Assembly (NCBI RefSeq): GCF_029227915.1 | Contig: NC_079883.1 | Coordinates: 17,176,001-17,240,000, forward strand | DNA from: Hydractinia symbiolongicarpus | Lineage: Eukaryota; Cnidaria; Hydrozoa; Anthoathecata; Hydractiniidae | Length of the DNA stretch: 64,000 nucleotides | Reading direction: 5' to 3' | Part shown: in pieces, positions 23,443 through 33,215 of the stretch | Numbering within the stretch: the first letter of the stretch is position 1 | How the letters are laid out: every line of letters begins with the position of its first letter | The notes under the pieces: generated by a model | What the model was told of the DNA's origin: nothing | The model's input: the letters and a program-made list of their open reading frames with translations, nothing else | Database searches by the model: none | Made by a program: the position numbers and the translations under genes

Positions 23443-24995
23443 CGTTAGCTAGGAGTATGTTGTGTTATGTAGTAAATTAGTCCCTTGTAATCATATAATG
23501 TTCTAGTTATTGTTGTAAAATTGAAAATAAAAAAAAAATATTATATTATATTATAAAAAATGTAACACAAAAAAAAAAGAAAAAAAAATAGAAGGGGACG
23601 AAGCAGAAGTCTGTAAAAAGCAAATATAAGGCCGATAGCGCAGTTAGGAGATAAATTTCGCCTAATTTGTCTATTATAGCCTATTTAGGCGAAATAGTTT
23701 AATTTGCAGTTGTCCCTAACTGAACGTAGCAAACGAATATAAAAAATGAGAAGGTAGCTAGCTAGCGTTTCACTATTTTTTAATAAATTTTCTGTAACAC
23801 AATACTACGTTGTTTCATTTAGGGATACAAACAATCTCATTTTTATGCCTAAATAATTACCACTAGTTTTGAATAATTACAAAATAATAAATAATTAGCT
23901 ACCACTAGTTTTCTTTAATATGACTTCCCATAGCTACTTGCCGTCATGATCAGAGAGGTCCAATCGGGATGAAACATTTTCAGTTAAGAGAGGAGTGACA
24001 ATATGGATGCGCTATGATAAAGATTCATCTACGAACACAACACAGATTTAGATCAAATTTTTATGTGTCATTGCCATGTGGAATTGTCACATATATGCCA
24101 AGCGCTAAATTAGGCAAATTACAAAACAAACTTTCAATAAAACCATACATATAGGTGAATATTTATCATAGCACATCAGTATTTTATTCTCAACAGAGAA
24201 TGCTTCACCCTGATCCATACATGATTTAAAAGATATCAAAAATATTTTTTTTATAAAAATGTTCATTATATATAAATATAAATATAAATATGAACAATGT
24301 TTTTTTGTGAGTTTTGGTTCTCAGGATATTTAAGATTAAAGTAGTACTATGGTCGCTCCCATGGGACTTTAAAATACTTACTTGTGAGACTTAAGGTGGT
24401 CAGACACCAAAAATTTGGAAGGATACATAAAATTTTGCGATTTTTTTTCTGTGGAAAAGCAGTCTATGAACATCGAAAATTAGGCACTTAAAAGGATTTT
24501 ACTAAATTTGAAAGAGATGTGGCTTAAATTCACATTTTTTGACAATGCATAATCCAAAATTTCCCTAGCAACCGGTTGTATATTGTGGTTGCTAGGGCGT
24601 TTTCCCCGTATTCCCACGTGATTTCCTGCTGATTTTTTTGATAATCTATATAATAATACGCCAGTTCTGTCTGTCTGTGACTTTTGCAAAGTGGATTATA
24701 TTCTTCACAATTTTCTTTAACAAATTCTATAAAACATCGCCTATAAAATTGTTCTGTAATTTACCAAACTTTAACGCTAAAATAGTATTGACGTCAAAGG
24801 AAAGTTAATTAAGATTAGTGAAGCCATTACAGTGCACCTAAAGTTTTGAGGCCAAATAACTTGGAAACGAGTTGGTGACGTCAATGTTTTTTAAGTTAGA
24901 TTTTTAAGTTAGATTTAAGTTAAAGATTCAAAAATACGTGGTACAGCCTTTCTTTAACACGTCCTAGAAAAAACAGAAATCCGGTATTTTCTATT
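23443..24995. other. Gene-free region
   Basis: Begins with A-rich and AT-microsatellite sequence following the retroelement tail. At about 24650-24900 lies another copy of dispersed repeat family A (TATAATAATACGCC, CTGTCTGTCTGTGACTTTTG, TTTTGAGGCCAAATAACTTG). Nothing else is recognisable. Confidence 0.55.
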
Positions 24996-26760
24996 TTGCG
25001 CACTAAGTTATGCTGTGACTCCACAAAAAGAGAAAAAAATTTGAATGCCAGATTGTCAGGTGAGGCATTAAAATTTTCCAAGATAGTGAATCAAATTGGG
25101 AATAACAACAATTATGAAGAATATTTCATCAACAATACAGCAACAATAGAAAAAGTGGATCAGGATAGTGTCACTTTCAACAGAATAGAACCGGCAGCCA
25201 CATATATTTCATTGGATTCGATCCCCAGTGTTGGTAGTATGGTATCTGTTAAAGCCCATTTGGATTTAAGTCATGCTGTGGAGAAAACAGTTCATATTTT
25301 TCTAAGACAATCAAAAAACCTTTCACATTGCTGGAAGTATTTTAAAATTGCTGAGCTAATGGAAGTTATGAGACAGCGTGGTGATTAATGTTTGATTGAA
25401 TTATTGAACAATATCAGAGCGGGGAAGACAACACGAAGAACTGCCCCACAGATGCGACTCATATATTAGCTGAAAATCAACCTGCCTCGGAGCACAACAA
25501 AAAAATGTTAAGCATAGCATTAGACGAAGTAAAAATCGAGGCTATTGACACAATTCCAGAAAATATTCCTGTGCAATTAGTACAATGGAAACAGACGGAC
25601 TTTCTCAAAACTCTACACAAAAGTTATGTTGACATCGAATATTGATGTATCTGATAAACTTATCAACGGGCAGATTGGGTCTGTTTATCGCATAAAAACT
25701 GATAGCTCAGGAAAAACAATAAAAATATATCTGAAAATGGAAGACAAACTCGCAGGGCTTAAAACTATGAGAACAGATCCATATGCCATGAGCGAAAATG
25801 TCATTCCAGTATATAGAATAGAAAAAGAAATAAAATTTAATAAATATAATCCAACGTCACCTGCTATGAAGTGACTGGAATTTCTACTAATGCTGTCATG
25901 GGCCTGTACTGTTCACAAGGTTCAAGGAAAAACGTTTGATAAAATTGTTGTCTGTTACTGAAACAACGAGCCTTTCACCCTGGACAAATCTACGTTGCAT
26001 TAAGCCGTGTTACAACTTTAGATGGTTTATACTTAACTGGTACATTTAAAAAGTCAGCTATTAAAGCAGACACTCGAGCAACCGAACAGTACAATTATAT
26101 GCGAGAACATTCAAAATTGATACCAGGCATAATAAGTGGCATAATGAGTGACAATTCTATTATCGTAACTTTGCTTAATCCTACAACAAACATATAGACG
26201 GTATTCTTATGGAAAGTGATGCACTGTTTCTAACCAAAACTCAAATACCATTAAACTCACAGTGTGACAAAAACTTCCTTTGCTTTATTTGCAAACAACG
26301 ATGCGGATAGATTTTCCAGTCTTTTAGTTGGACATAACAAACAGTAGAGTTGTTTGATATTGTAAAAATCCCCGGTACAATATTTTTAAGCTGTTGAAGA
26401 GAATGGTTCATGAGAGTCCTATCAGTTTTTTACTTTCTGTATCGTAAGAATTCTCTTACTCGAAATGAGTCGCTTTACCTTAGTCAACATTTTTTGGGAA
26501 CCGAAACGGTTGACGCTATTCTCGGAGATTTCAATGTAAATGCAATGAGTGACGGAAATTAATTTCTTCATCTCTTCATTGAGTATAAACACGTTGTAAT
26601 CTCTCCAACTCATATTTCAGGTTCACTTATTGATCACATTTATATCCATCACAATTTGTTTTTCGCGTTCAATGTCGAGGACCTTGTTAAAAATGTATAT
26701 TTTAGTGATCACGATGCAATCAAACTAAAACTACTCAAAAGATGGAATAGTCAAAAAGCC
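24996..26760 (+). pseudogene. Helentron remnant: PIF1-type helicase and EEP endonuclease
   Basis: Several frames together give a degraded Helitron-type protein. At 24996-25388 is a helicase middle part ending EVMRQRGD. An adjoining frame continues with DATHILAENQPASEHNKKML. At 25626-25874 is MLTSNIDVSDKLINGQIGSV, a block typical of PIF1/RecD-like helicases. At about 25890-26130 are helicase motifs V/VI (TVHKVQGKTFDKIVV and YVALSRVTTLDGLYLTG). Next come endonuclease/exonuclease/phosphatase pieces: SDALFLTKTQIPLNS (about 26215), AILGDFNVNA (about 26515) and VYFSDHDAIKLKL (about 26695). At least four stops or frameshifts break it. A helicase with a C-terminal AP-type endonuclease is the known hallmark of Helentrons. 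The Rep nuclease is absent. Confidence 0.75.
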
Positions 26761-26880
26761 TGAAAAAGCGGTAAAGTCACATAGTTTTGCGCAATCATTT
26801 AATCGTTTATCCTGTTTTTAAATTAAAAATCTCAGCCTTGGTTGATCATTAAACGTTTTGCTCTGAGGAAAGTTCTTGAC
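26745..26880 (+). repeat. Helentron 3'-end sequence
   Basis: The final endonuclease codons and adjoining non-coding end. The block from GCGCAATCATTTAATCG to TTGATCATTAAACG also occurs inverted at 14466-14592. It ends close to 26880, where the SWIM-containing duplicated segment begins. Confidence 0.65.
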
Positions 26881-26893
26881 AAGGCGGAAATCT

Positions 26894-27526
26894 TCAAGTC
26901 TTATGGCTTCTTGTTTTTACCTTTATTGTAATGAGATTTATTAAAATGCACTCCCTTATTAGCTTGACTGTCAAAACAGTTTTTGTTTCAGCAGGTCCAT
27001 CCCAAGTAGAGAGCTTACTTGTACATGTTGGTTTAGTCAGGCCACTTGAGGCAGCTGCTTTCACCTTGAACAACATTGCTATCACATGGTTACAGCTGCC
27101 AAGTGGACCAGCTGTACAAGAGGAATACGCACTGACGACTTTTCCACCTGGGTTGAGTTTTTCCACAGGTGCCCAAACATTGTATGCGCTGGAAGATGTG
27201 CGTTGTGAAGGAGTTACTTTACATTTGAGAAAACTTTTTCCGTGATCATGTGCTTCCGTGATACCGTGTCAATATATTTCTTTCACAAAACCACATGCAA
27301 AATATCTAAATCTTTTTCCTTCTTTGTAATCACAGTCGAGTCGATGAAGTAATTCCCCTGTTGTGTTAATATTAGTTAAAAACCTAGCGATGTCGGTATA
27401 ATACACGGGGGAGGGGACATCAGGGGAGGTCATATTTACACATGTGTAGGCCTTATGGCTTCTTGTTTTTACCTTTATTGTAATGAGATTTATTAAAATG
27501 CACTCCCTTATTAGCTTGACTGTCAA
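26894..27526 (-). pseudogene. SWIM zinc-finger transposon protein fragment (copy 1)
   Basis: One minus-strand frame contains GKRFRYFACGFVKEIY, an in-frame TGA at about 27266, then VTPSQRTSSSAYNVWAPVEK and the SWIM signature CTAGPLGSCNHVIAMLF (CxC/CxH-type zinc finger). A distal KPTCTSKLSTW block follows. These blocks belong to a family of SWIM-domain proteins widespread in cnidarian and fish transposable elements. The shared stop in the second copy shows that the nonsense mutation is older than the duplication. Confidence 0.65.
26901..27452. repeat. 552-bp tandem duplication, copy 1 (uninterrupted)
   Basis: Copy 2 starts at 27453, is interrupted by the Polinton after 27530, and resumes at 42874-43352. 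The two copies differ at only a handful of positions over about 550 bp. Copy 1 therefore shows the pre-insertion state of the Polinton target (26972-26980, TCAAAACAG). Confidence 0.92.
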
Positions 27527-27530
27527 AACA
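27526..27530. repeat. Polinton target site duplication (left)
   Basis: AAACA immediately before the left terminus. The same AAACA follows the right terminus at 42874-42878. The intact copy 1 has the site once. Polinton/adintovirus integration typically duplicates 5-6 bp. Confidence 0.8.
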
Positions 27531-27731
27531 AGAGATAGGGAAATGCGGATGTTAGGACAAAATCCCTTAGCACTTTACCATTTTACGTCAGAAGAATAGA
27601 TCATACCCGTTAAATCAACGATAGAAGAGTCCCCCACCCCCCTGGGCCCCCACCCCCGCTGTGTCCCCCCATTACAGTGATAGGATTCAACTGTGTCTAT
27701 AATGGCCTCTAGCGTACGTGGTAATACCATC
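27531..27731. repeat. Polinton left terminal inverted repeat
   Basis: Reverse complement of 42655-42873 except in a C/G-rich tract (about 27630-27662), where the two sides differ by indels. Its inner end (27663-27731) is the complement of the last polymerase codons, so the left repeat carries a dead copy of the polymerase 3' end. Confidence 0.93.
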
Positions 27732-27772
27732 AATGATAATAAAACATAAATAACAACACGTAAGCAGTTTTT

Positions 27773-27790
27773 GTTACAAGAGTCTTGTAA
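27773..27790. terminator. Palindrome in Polinton left end
   Basis: TTACAAGA-G-TCTTGTAA, embedded in TTTTTG...AAAAAC. The same 20-odd bases recur after the ATPase stop (31855-31881). It lies in the gap beyond the left-end minus-strand gene, so a 3'-end signal role is possible. Confidence 0.45.
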
Positions 27791-27963
27791 AAAACATCTG
27801 TCAATCAAACGCTTATAACAATAGGATTTTACATACCAGAAAGTTGTTTACATAAGAAAAAGTTAAAACGAAAGTAGCCGTTGCTAAGGATATTTGGTAT
27901 GTAAGGAATGCATTGTTCTCTATTGTTATTCTGGTTTGATTGACATTTAATTGACGTCATTCT

Positions 27964-29499
27964 TTATCTAAACAAATACCATATGAAATAACCTGTTGTC
28001 ATAGCCATCACGAGAGCGATCTTCTCATCTTCATGTGTAGGAGTATCTTTGTGGTAAGGTGCAGTAATGTGTTTATCAGTGGTAATGTGTTAACCGACTG
28101 ATAGCCTTGTGGTAGAGCGTTCGCTTTCAGTGCGGGAGGTCTTGGGTTCAAACCCCGGCCGAGTCATGCCAGAGACTATAAAAGTGTGAATCTATCCTTT
28201 CTGCTTAGCGCTCAGCATGAGAATAGGATTGATATCTTAGGCGGTTGTCTAGTTGAGCGATTGCTGTGCTTGCACGACTTTCGTAGCTCAAATGGGAGCT
28301 TTAAATGCGCTAGGACCCCCTTCGCAGGACCCTCGTTGATAGCAGTACCAATAGGAACTGAAGAGGCTATCCTGGGTAAATAATAGTAATAATAGTTTAT
28401 CAGTACTAGTAGTAATAGTACTATGGATAGGAATATGTCTATCGGGGGTCTTTTTATCGGTAATTTGTTTATCAGGAATCTTTTTATGTGATTCAGCTGT
28501 TTTTTCAATCACATTGACTTTTAGATTAATCCCAATCATCAGATCTTCACCCGATATTAAAATCTTGTTGTTGTAACCTACCACCCCTGTTTTAATTTTG
28601 AGATTCATGTCACTAGGCAACATATAAATACCTTGTCCAACCGAATAATCAACTTTGCTTGAAGCGTAGTTTAACGTATCCTGATAACGTTTAATGTCCT
28701 CCTGAATATCAACCCTACGGTTAACAATGTCTTCAAGGTTGTTCATAAAAACTCTTTGAGCCGTCAAAGCGCTCTAATCATTACCCAAGATAGAAGAACG
28801 GGCTGAGGCTTGCGAACTAAGAACAAGATAAGCATACGCCCTAACACTGCTTGAAATCTTTACAAGGCCTGTTTTTGTAAAGCCATTAGATTTTTCAACA
28901 ATCCATCGGGTCATGGAGTCGTCTGTGAAATAACTCAAACCCGGAGTTGGATAGTTTTTACGTCTTTTTTGATATGAGCTGAAAAAGTATTGACCTCTGT
29001 ATTTCATAGGATTAGAATCAACGTCATATTCACCACATATTTTTAGAAATTCTTCGTTTAAATAAGGATTGTCATATTGATTAAAACTATCTTCAAAAGG
29101 TAGAGGTGTCTGCAAGCGCTTAATGATTCGTCTAATGTGATAATAGACATGAAAACGATATACCGATCTGATCATATATCTACCTTCTTTCAGGTGTTCG
29201 GAACTGACTGCACAAGCACTTGAAGCACACTAAGTGGCAAAATTGAGTTGGGTTTGCCATAATTTAAACGGTTGTTCATTCCAAATTTTCATACGTTGTT
29301 CGTTTTGATTCAGTTCGTAATTGGTAAAAATATTAGGAAAGACAGCAGGAAAAGAGCCATTTTCAGAGACAATAATGGTCTGTTTATATAGATCCTTCCC
29401 ATCCAATATCTGAAGGTCCAGTCCTCCATTTGACTTATAGGTCGCATTTGGGTTGTATTTGAAAATGCTATCTATTCTTTTTGATTTAAATAATTCCAC
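27964..29499 (-). pseudogene. Polinton left-end gene, unrecognised, with amber stops and SINE insertion
   Basis: A single minus-strand frame runs from 29499 to a TAA at 27964-27966 once the 28081-28394 SINE and one copy of its target duplication (324 bp, divisible by three) are discounted, giving about 400 codons. Two in-frame TAG codons interrupt it (29227-29229 and 28771-28773). The first codon is GTG (29497-29499), directly after an upstream TAG, suggesting a lost ATG. Visible blocks include LYKQTIIVSENGSFPAVFPN, YRFHVYYHIRRIIKRLQTP, GLSYFTDDSMTRWIVEKS and ISSSVRAYAYLVLSSQASA. The distal end is hydrophobic. I do not recognise the family. A virion or minor structural protein is a guess from its position next to the capsid gene. 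Confidence 0.6.
28071..28404 (+). mobile_element. tRNA-derived SINE with 10-bp target duplication
   Basis: The direct repeat GTTTATCAGT (28071-28080 and 28395-28404) flanks a 314-bp body. It opens with a tRNA-like head: U8-A9 (TA), D arm with TGTGGTAGAGCG, anticodon arm with 5-bp stem and 7-nt loop TTTCAGT, and T arm with loop TTCAAAC. It ends in an ATAATAGTAATAATA tail. The acceptor stem keeps only four pairs and the D stem has a mismatch, so it is a SINE rather than a working tRNA. It disrupts the C-terminal coding part of the gene above. Confidence 0.85.
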
Positions 29500-29568
29500 T
29501 CTCTAATATAAGAAAGTATATCACAATAAATGACGTAAATAGTGAAAAGACAATCTATTTGTATCACA

Positions 29569-29853
29569 CTATATACAACGAGACTGGTACAAAAAAGTTG
29601 CGATCATAGAGACGTTTTCGGACAATGTTACATATGAAATCACAGCTCCACTAAAAGTGACCATTGGAAAAGGCGAAAAGTTGCTACCGAAAGGAAAATA
29701 CACCGGCAGGGAGTTGAACGCATCTTTAGCGGGTGATGTCACATCCACACCATTAATCAAAGACCCTCGAGTAATCTGGTAAAAGATAGTCTGGGAACAA
29801 CAGTTGTCCTTCACATAAGAGACGGTAGACAATAGGTTTGAATAAAAGGCCAT
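29569..29853 (-). CDS. Small Polinton protein, unrecognised (94 aa)
   Basis: ATG at 29853, stop at 29569. The start lies 63 bp from the capsid ATG on the opposite strand, so the two share a divergent promoter region. The sequence is rich in hydrophobic and aromatic residues (LPVYFPFGSNFSPFPMVTFS), suggesting beta-rich structure, with a CC pair near residue 18. It may be a short structural protein or the remnant of a longer one: the same frame continues to the next gene only across several stops. Confidence 0.45.
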   Translation of the reverse strand: MAFYSNLLSTVSYVKDNCCSQTIFYQITRGSLINGVDVTSPAKDAFNSLPVYFPFGSNFSPFPMVTFSGAVISYVTLSENVSMIATFLYQSRCI

Positions 29854-29916
29854 AGGTCTAATGAAGTATACGCTAACTGAGATAAAAGTAAAAATAAAAT
29901 AAAAGTAATAACAAAC
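29854..29916. promoter_or_regulatory. Divergent promoter region of capsid gene
   Basis: The 63-bp A-rich gap separates the minus-strand ATG at 29853 from the plus-strand capsid ATG at 29917. It contains an A-rich AATAAAATAAAAG tract just before the plus start. Both genes must be controlled from this short interval. Confidence 0.4.
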
Positions 29917-31844
29917 ATGGAATACGGAAAAAGGTTAAATCCTGAACGTTCACTTAGAACTGCCCATGGTGTAAAAGGCTCACACCAAAAAGTAATTGTG
30001 ACACACAATCCAAGTGAGATTGATCAAAACCAGTTGCTTTTGATTAGGTTTCCTAATTTAGGTAGCGATGATGTTATTGTTCCAGGGACTTCAAAAATAA
30101 GTTTCGACGTTGAACTCGAGTCAAAAGCCGACACGAAAAGAACATTAGTCTCTAACATTGGAAGAGCTATTGTAAAAAAGTTGGCCATCAAGTTTGAGGG
30201 TACCGAGATTTTGAGCATTGATGACTTTGACATTTTCGGGTGCTACAGAGATTTATGGCTAACCAAGTATGAAAAGAGAAATGCAATCAGACAAGGCACC
30301 ATATCCAATGATGGGTGTACGGAAAAATGTATGAAATTGAGGGTAAGCGCTTCGGATAAAGACGCATCCGATGTCTCAGACAAAGCCATTGCCGATGCAT
30401 ACAAAAACAAGTTCACCATACCACTAGATTTTGAAATGTTAGATAGCACGAGCCCATATTATCAAGCCGGATTAGGGAATAGGTTATGTTATGAGATCAC
30501 ATTCAATAATTACGACAGGGTTGTATTATCAACTCCAACCAAACCTTCCGGTTCTGCCACGGCACCGGCACCGGATGCTAAATACAAAATAACTAACATA
30601 TCTCTCGAATATGAGATTGTGACACACCCAACCTTAGCCAGATTCATTTCAAATGAATACGAAAACATGGCTTTACTATACGACAGGTTTTTCAGACATA
30701 GACAAATTAGAGTGGATAAGTCGGACACAACGTGGAATTGGTCATTCAATACACCTTGTAAATCTTTGAAGGGTATATTGGTTTTGTTTGAAAACGAACA
30801 AGCCTACAAACGAGATACCGGTAAGTTCTACAATCCGAAAATTAAAAAGGTATCCGCCATAGTTGAGGGTAAGCCTAACCAACTTTTTGCTCAAGGGATG
30901 CAGCCGTTTGAACATTACAATGAAATTTGTAAGTATTTTGCTGAGGGTAAACCAAAGGATGGCAATGCCAGCGAAATCAAAAAACATCTGCAATTACATG
31001 ATGTAAAAGTCTCCGATTACTTGACGAACAAATATGCTCTATGGTTAGATTTCAGAACCATAGATGAAAACTCCCTACATGGGACCGGTCGGCGGATTGA
31101 AAATGCAAGTGAGGGGATCACCCTACAAATTGAAAAGACAGCAGAAACCGCAGGATCCTTAAACGCCTATATATATCTAATCATGGACGCTCAATTAAAC
31201 ATTCAAAACGGTGAAATTATGGATGTACTTAGAATGGCGAAAAACACACTTTACATGAAAGAGCCCCACAGAGCATTATTCGTTGGTCCTACGGGCTGCG
31301 GAAAATCCAAACGTGTTGTAAAATTATTAGAGAATGAATACTTTGATCACTTCGATTTCATCGTGATTATATGCCCAACATTAAGATGGAATAAGACATA
31401 TAGGGACAGAAAATGGTTTTGGAACGACAGATATGTGATTCTAATTGAGCCGGGAGGTATGTTATATGAATGGATTCGAAAGATGACGGATTTCTGTGCC
31501 GGATACAAAACCTTATTCCTGATCAACGATATCATCGCAGATGAGAAACTAGACAAAAAGAGACAGCCATTGCTAGAGTTGGCCATTAGCGGACGGCATC
31601 GAAACCACACTATGTGGCTACTCACACAATCATACACCGCTATACCAAAAAATTACGAAGGCAAGCTAAAATGTTATATGTGTGGTATCCAAAAGACAGA
31701 CAAGATCTCACAACTATTCATGAAGAGAATGATGTCATTGAATCACGATCGAAGATACAGACGGTTAAGGAAAGGCTAAAAGATGGCAAATACACACATT
31801 TAGTCATGAGAATGGAACATCCAAGAACTTACGTGATTTTCTAG
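29917..31844 (+). pseudogene. Polinton major capsid protein fused to packaging ATPase
   Basis: A single open frame from ATG 29917 reaches a stop at 31779 (620 codons). Residues 1 to about 438 match the cnidarian Polinton major capsid protein type (double jelly-roll expected), with VPGTSKISFDVEL, LGNRLCYEITFNNYD and YIYLIMDAQLNIQNGE. From Met440 the protein is a FtsK/HerA-type A32-like packaging ATPase: Walker A GPTGCGKS (457-464), Walker B TLFLIND (Asp538), sensor-type LLTQSY and a SGRHR arginine motif. The junction codon is AGA (31231-31233) followed by ATG, one base from a TGA stop, so fusion may be a read-through mutation. The last ATPase residues continue in another frame (about 31715-31844, ending RMEHPRTYVIF), so the 620-codon frame ends in a frameshifted tail. 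Confidence 0.8.
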
Positions 31845-31854
31845 ATTGGACGTT

Positions 31855-31881
31855 TTTTGTTACAAGAGTCTTGTAACAAAA
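31855..31881. terminator. 27-nt palindrome after ATPase stop
   Basis: TTTTGTTACAAGA-G-TCTTGTAACAAAA: two perfect 13-nt arms about one central base, starting 11 nt after the frame-corrected ATPase stop (31842-31844). It could form a hairpin in the transcript and mark its 3' end. Confidence 0.55.
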
Positions 31882-31895
31882 GTATAAGAAGAATC

Positions 31896-32010
31896 TAACA
31901 GATCTATAGGACTCCTATAGACTCCTATAGATTTCTTGAAATCTCCTATAGATTTCTTGAAATCTCCTATAAGACTCATATAGGACTTCTATAGGACTCC
32001 TATAGGACCA
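31896..32010. repeat. Cluster of short palindromic repeats (CCTATAGG, AGATTTCTTGAAATCT)
   Basis: About 115 bp made of overlapping GACTCCTATAG / CTATAGGA units plus two copies of the near-palindrome AGATTTC-TT-GAAATCT. It lies immediately upstream of the ATG at 32018, so it is the only candidate promoter or operator for that gene. The units are not identical, arguing against simple slippage alone. Confidence 0.75.
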
Positions 32011-32017
32011 CAACAAA

Positions 32018-32647
32018 ATGTTAGAATATATCAATTTCATAATACTAGTAGTACTACTGGTCGTACTTATTTTTTGCTATTTTTGTGTTAAAAAATACCT
32101 ATCGCTATTGAAAATGGCTGAAACGGCAATTGATAACTTAATTGCTATTCCGGGTCCTCCATCCGAGGATGGTAAGAGACAAAAATTGCTGGAGTGTGTG
32201 TTAACCGGAAATAGCAAGCTATACCTGGGTAAAATGTATACGGACGATCAAATTCAAAAGCTCAAAGATGATGAGGTGAAGAAACTATTTAGTATATATG
32301 AAGCTAAACTATCAGGTCAAATGGTGAAGTCCTTAGGGCAATCAATCATTCACATGTATTCCATGGGTGCCTGTACAGTCTTGGGAATAAATTCTCAAAA
32401 TGCATTGAGCAATGACCTGGAAAATGACCCCTTCCTAAATTCCGCCCTTCAAAGGTTCACATGTGACTTGTATTATAAATTCGGCTCATTGTTAGCACCA
32501 CTCAGTGTTGGTCTCATTACGGGTAGGCATTATATCGCTGGAAGAAATTTAAACGCAAATAATAATACTACTAGTAGTAGTAATACAACAGATAATAAAG
32601 ATGTCAGAGGAACAGACTCCCATTCAGGTGACAACGAAGAACCCTAA
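32018..32647 (+). CDS. Polinton membrane protein (209 aa), unrecognised
   Basis: ATG at 32018. Residues 5-26 form one strong N-terminal transmembrane segment (FIILVVLLVVLIFCYF), followed by a cytosolic or virion-internal domain of about 150 residues with a mixed helical look (DDQIQKLKDDEVKKLFSIYE) and a Ser/Thr/Asn-rich tail. A weakly hydrophobic stretch near residues 150-165 (LLAPLSVGLIT) may touch the membrane. The end overlaps the next start by 47 bp in another frame, suggesting coordinated expression. The frame is intact. The family is not recognised; position after capsid/ATPase suggests a virion membrane or minor protein. Confidence 0.6.
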   Translation: MLEYINFIILVVLLVVLIFCYFCVKKYLSLLKMAETAIDNLIAIPGPPSEDGKRQKLLECVLTGNSKLYLGKMYTDDQIQKLKDDEVKKLFSIYEAKLSGQMVKSLGQSIIHMYSMGACTVLGINSQNALSNDLENDPFLNSALQRFTCDLYYKFGSLLAPLSVGLITGRHYIAGRNLNANNNTTSSSNTTDNKDVRGTDSHSGDNEEP

Positions 32648-32981
32648 AAAGGTTGAAGCGGGTAAGAGGTTGGCGGAATACAACCGTAAACAGAGGGAAG
32701 AATATAAAGCGGTCATGGCACAGGAGACGCCTCAGACACAGCCGACTCCTCAGACACGGCCATCTCAAGAAGACAATGCCGGAGAGGCAGAACCTACCAT
32801 CGTCCCAAATGAAAAGCCTATGAACTACGCTATAGGGAGGATAATAGCCATCGGTTTGGTTGGTGCTTATTTTGTGTATAAACAGAAAGACAATGTACTA
32901 TTTGCTATAACTGGGCCGAAGGGTACCCCACCACAAAAATCCAAAACACCTGTGAGAATAAATAAACTTGAAATGGAATAA
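32601..32981 (+). CDS. Small Polinton membrane protein (126 aa), unrecognised
   Basis: ATG at 32601 inside the end of the preceding gene. The first 75 residues are hydrophilic and Lys/Glu/Pro/Gln-rich, with imperfect PQTQPTPQTRPSQ repeats. One predicted transmembrane segment follows (AIGRIIAIGLVGAYFVY, about residues 77-93) and then a short basic tail. Intact frame. A 12-bp perfect palindrome (32989-33000) follows the stop. Type II single-pass topology is likely; function unknown. Confidence 0.55.
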   Translation: MSEEQTPIQVTTKNPKKVEAGKRLAEYNRKQREEYKAVMAQETPQTQPTPQTRPSQEDNAGEAEPTIVPNEKPMNYAIGRIIAIGLVGAYFVYKQKDNVLFAITGPKGTPPQKSKTPVRINKLEME

Positions 32982-32988
32982 AGGGATA

Positions 32989-33000
32989 ATATCGCGATAT
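32989..33000. terminator. 12-bp palindrome after stop
   Basis: ATATCGCGATAT, a perfect palindrome 8 nt after the TAA at 32979-32981. It is one of several palindromes directly after Polinton stop codons. Confidence 0.35.
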
Positions 33001-33025
33001 AATAATCTCACAGTATAGAAATAAC

Positions 33026-33213
33026 ATGGACAAGAAAAGTATCGTCAACAATTTATATCACGCATCGGTCGTCTGCGTTTTCGCTGTCGGCTATTCGATG
33101 CTAGGAAAAAAGGTGTTAAAAATGTCACCACCCTCGCCATCGTCGCCGCTAGTGAAATGTCAAGGGAATACTTAATTAAGCAAAAGATTATACCCGAAAC
33201 TATAAATATCTAA
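33026..33213 (+). pseudogene. Small Polinton membrane protein, frame-broken
   Basis: ATG at 33026. The first frame encodes about 35 sensible residues with a hydrophobic segment (VCVFAVGYSMLGKKVLKM), then runs out at 33175. A different frame from about 33120 continues as IVAASEMSREYLIKQKI and stops at 33211-33213, two bases before the next ATG. The two halves look like parts of one small conserved protein whose middle is lost and whose frames no longer match, so an internal deletion is likely. Function unknown. Confidence 0.5.
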
Positions 33214-33215
33214 AC

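Noticed and set aside
28095-28166. tRNA-like fold with UCA anticodon, a possible UGA suppressor given the TGA inside the polymerase
   Set aside because: The acceptor stem keeps only four pairs and the D stem has a mismatch. The sequence is the head of a 314-bp insert with a 10-bp target duplication and an ATA-rich tail, so it is a SINE. Frameshifts and TAG codons in the element also argue for decay, not recoding.
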